Below are positions 5,895 to 5,942 of a stretch of 5,942 bases of DNA, piece after piece. Within the stretch, counting starts at the first letter, position 1, and every line of letters starts with the position of its first letter. The stretch lies in NCBI GenBank assembly GCA_021789565.1, contig JAJYJL010000582.1, positions 1-5,942 of the forward strand. Reading direction: 5' to 3'. Under the pieces are notes generated by a model, which worked only from the letters and a program-made list of their open reading frames with translations, ran no database searches and had not been told where the DNA came from. Position numbers and translations under genes: made by a program. The stretch comes from Acidobacteriota bacterium (GTDB taxonomy: Bacteria; Acidobacteriota; Terriglobia; UBA7540).

Positions 5895-5942
5895 ATGAAG
5901 AAAGTTTTAGTCATAGTTTTCATAGCATTATTTGCAACAGCC
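5895..5942 (+). CDS. N-terminus of an exported protein of unknown function, cut by window edge
   Basis: Sixteen codons are visible, from ATG at 5895: MKKVLVIVFIALFATA. Two lysines followed by a continuous hydrophobic stretch are the start of a Sec signal peptide or membrane anchor. A G-rich run ending near 5884, about ten bases before the ATG, is a weak ribosome binding site. The visible codons are clearly more AT-rich than the other genes here, which is common for signal peptides and not by itself evidence of transfer. The mature protein lies outside the window. Confidence 0.65.
   Translation, partial: MKKVLVIVFIALFATA

Overview
The window is GC-rich bacterial chromosome, probably from an Acidobacteriota member. 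The basis is the type of quinoprotein dehydrogenase with its paired diheme cytochrome, the Tat-exported TIM-barrel protein, and the palindrome-rich spacer between genes. This placement comes from general family knowledge, not a database search. I see no rRNA, tRNA, CRISPR array, transposase or phage gene.

Layout. (1) Positions 1-1597, minus strand: the first 532 codons of a Tex-family RNA-binding transcription accessory protein. Its C-terminal part, including the expected S1 domain, lies beyond the left edge. (2) About 1598-1843: the divergent spacer between tex and a rightward gene pair, with a plausible promoter for the rightward side. (3) About 1844/1856-2722 and 2719-4422, plus strand: an exported diheme c-type cytochrome and a periplasmic PQQ-dependent dehydrogenase. 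They overlap by ATGA, so they are almost certainly one translationally coupled operon. (4) 4423-4694: a spacer holding three separate hairpins, then a promoter-like sequence. (5) 4695-5723: a Tat-exported sugar isomerase/epimerase-like TIM-barrel protein with a strong ribosome binding site. (6) 5724-5894: a spacer with a weak promoter candidate, then the first 16 codons of another exported protein cut by the right edge.

Function. The cytochrome/dehydrogenase pair is a self-contained periplasmic oxidation module: PQQ takes electrons from an alcohol- or sugar-like substrate and the diheme cytochrome accepts them. The dehydrogenase departs from classical methanol/ethanol dehydrogenases: Asp stands where the metal-binding Glu is expected, Thr sits at the position that is Asp in lanthanide enzymes, and the vicinal Cys-Cys pair is absent. 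The TIM-barrel protein keeps its likely metal ligands but carries a twin-arginine signal. It therefore probably acts outside the cytoplasm on a non-phosphorylated substrate, possibly an oxidised sugar. Its link to the quinoprotein rests only on proximity and shared compartment. Tex is a housekeeping gene and probably unrelated.

The most notable points are the dehydrogenase active-site variants, the beta-type segment inside the second heme domain of the cytochrome, the probable non-standard start of the cytochrome gene, and the cluster of palindromes at 4447-4613. None of these by itself proves a new system.
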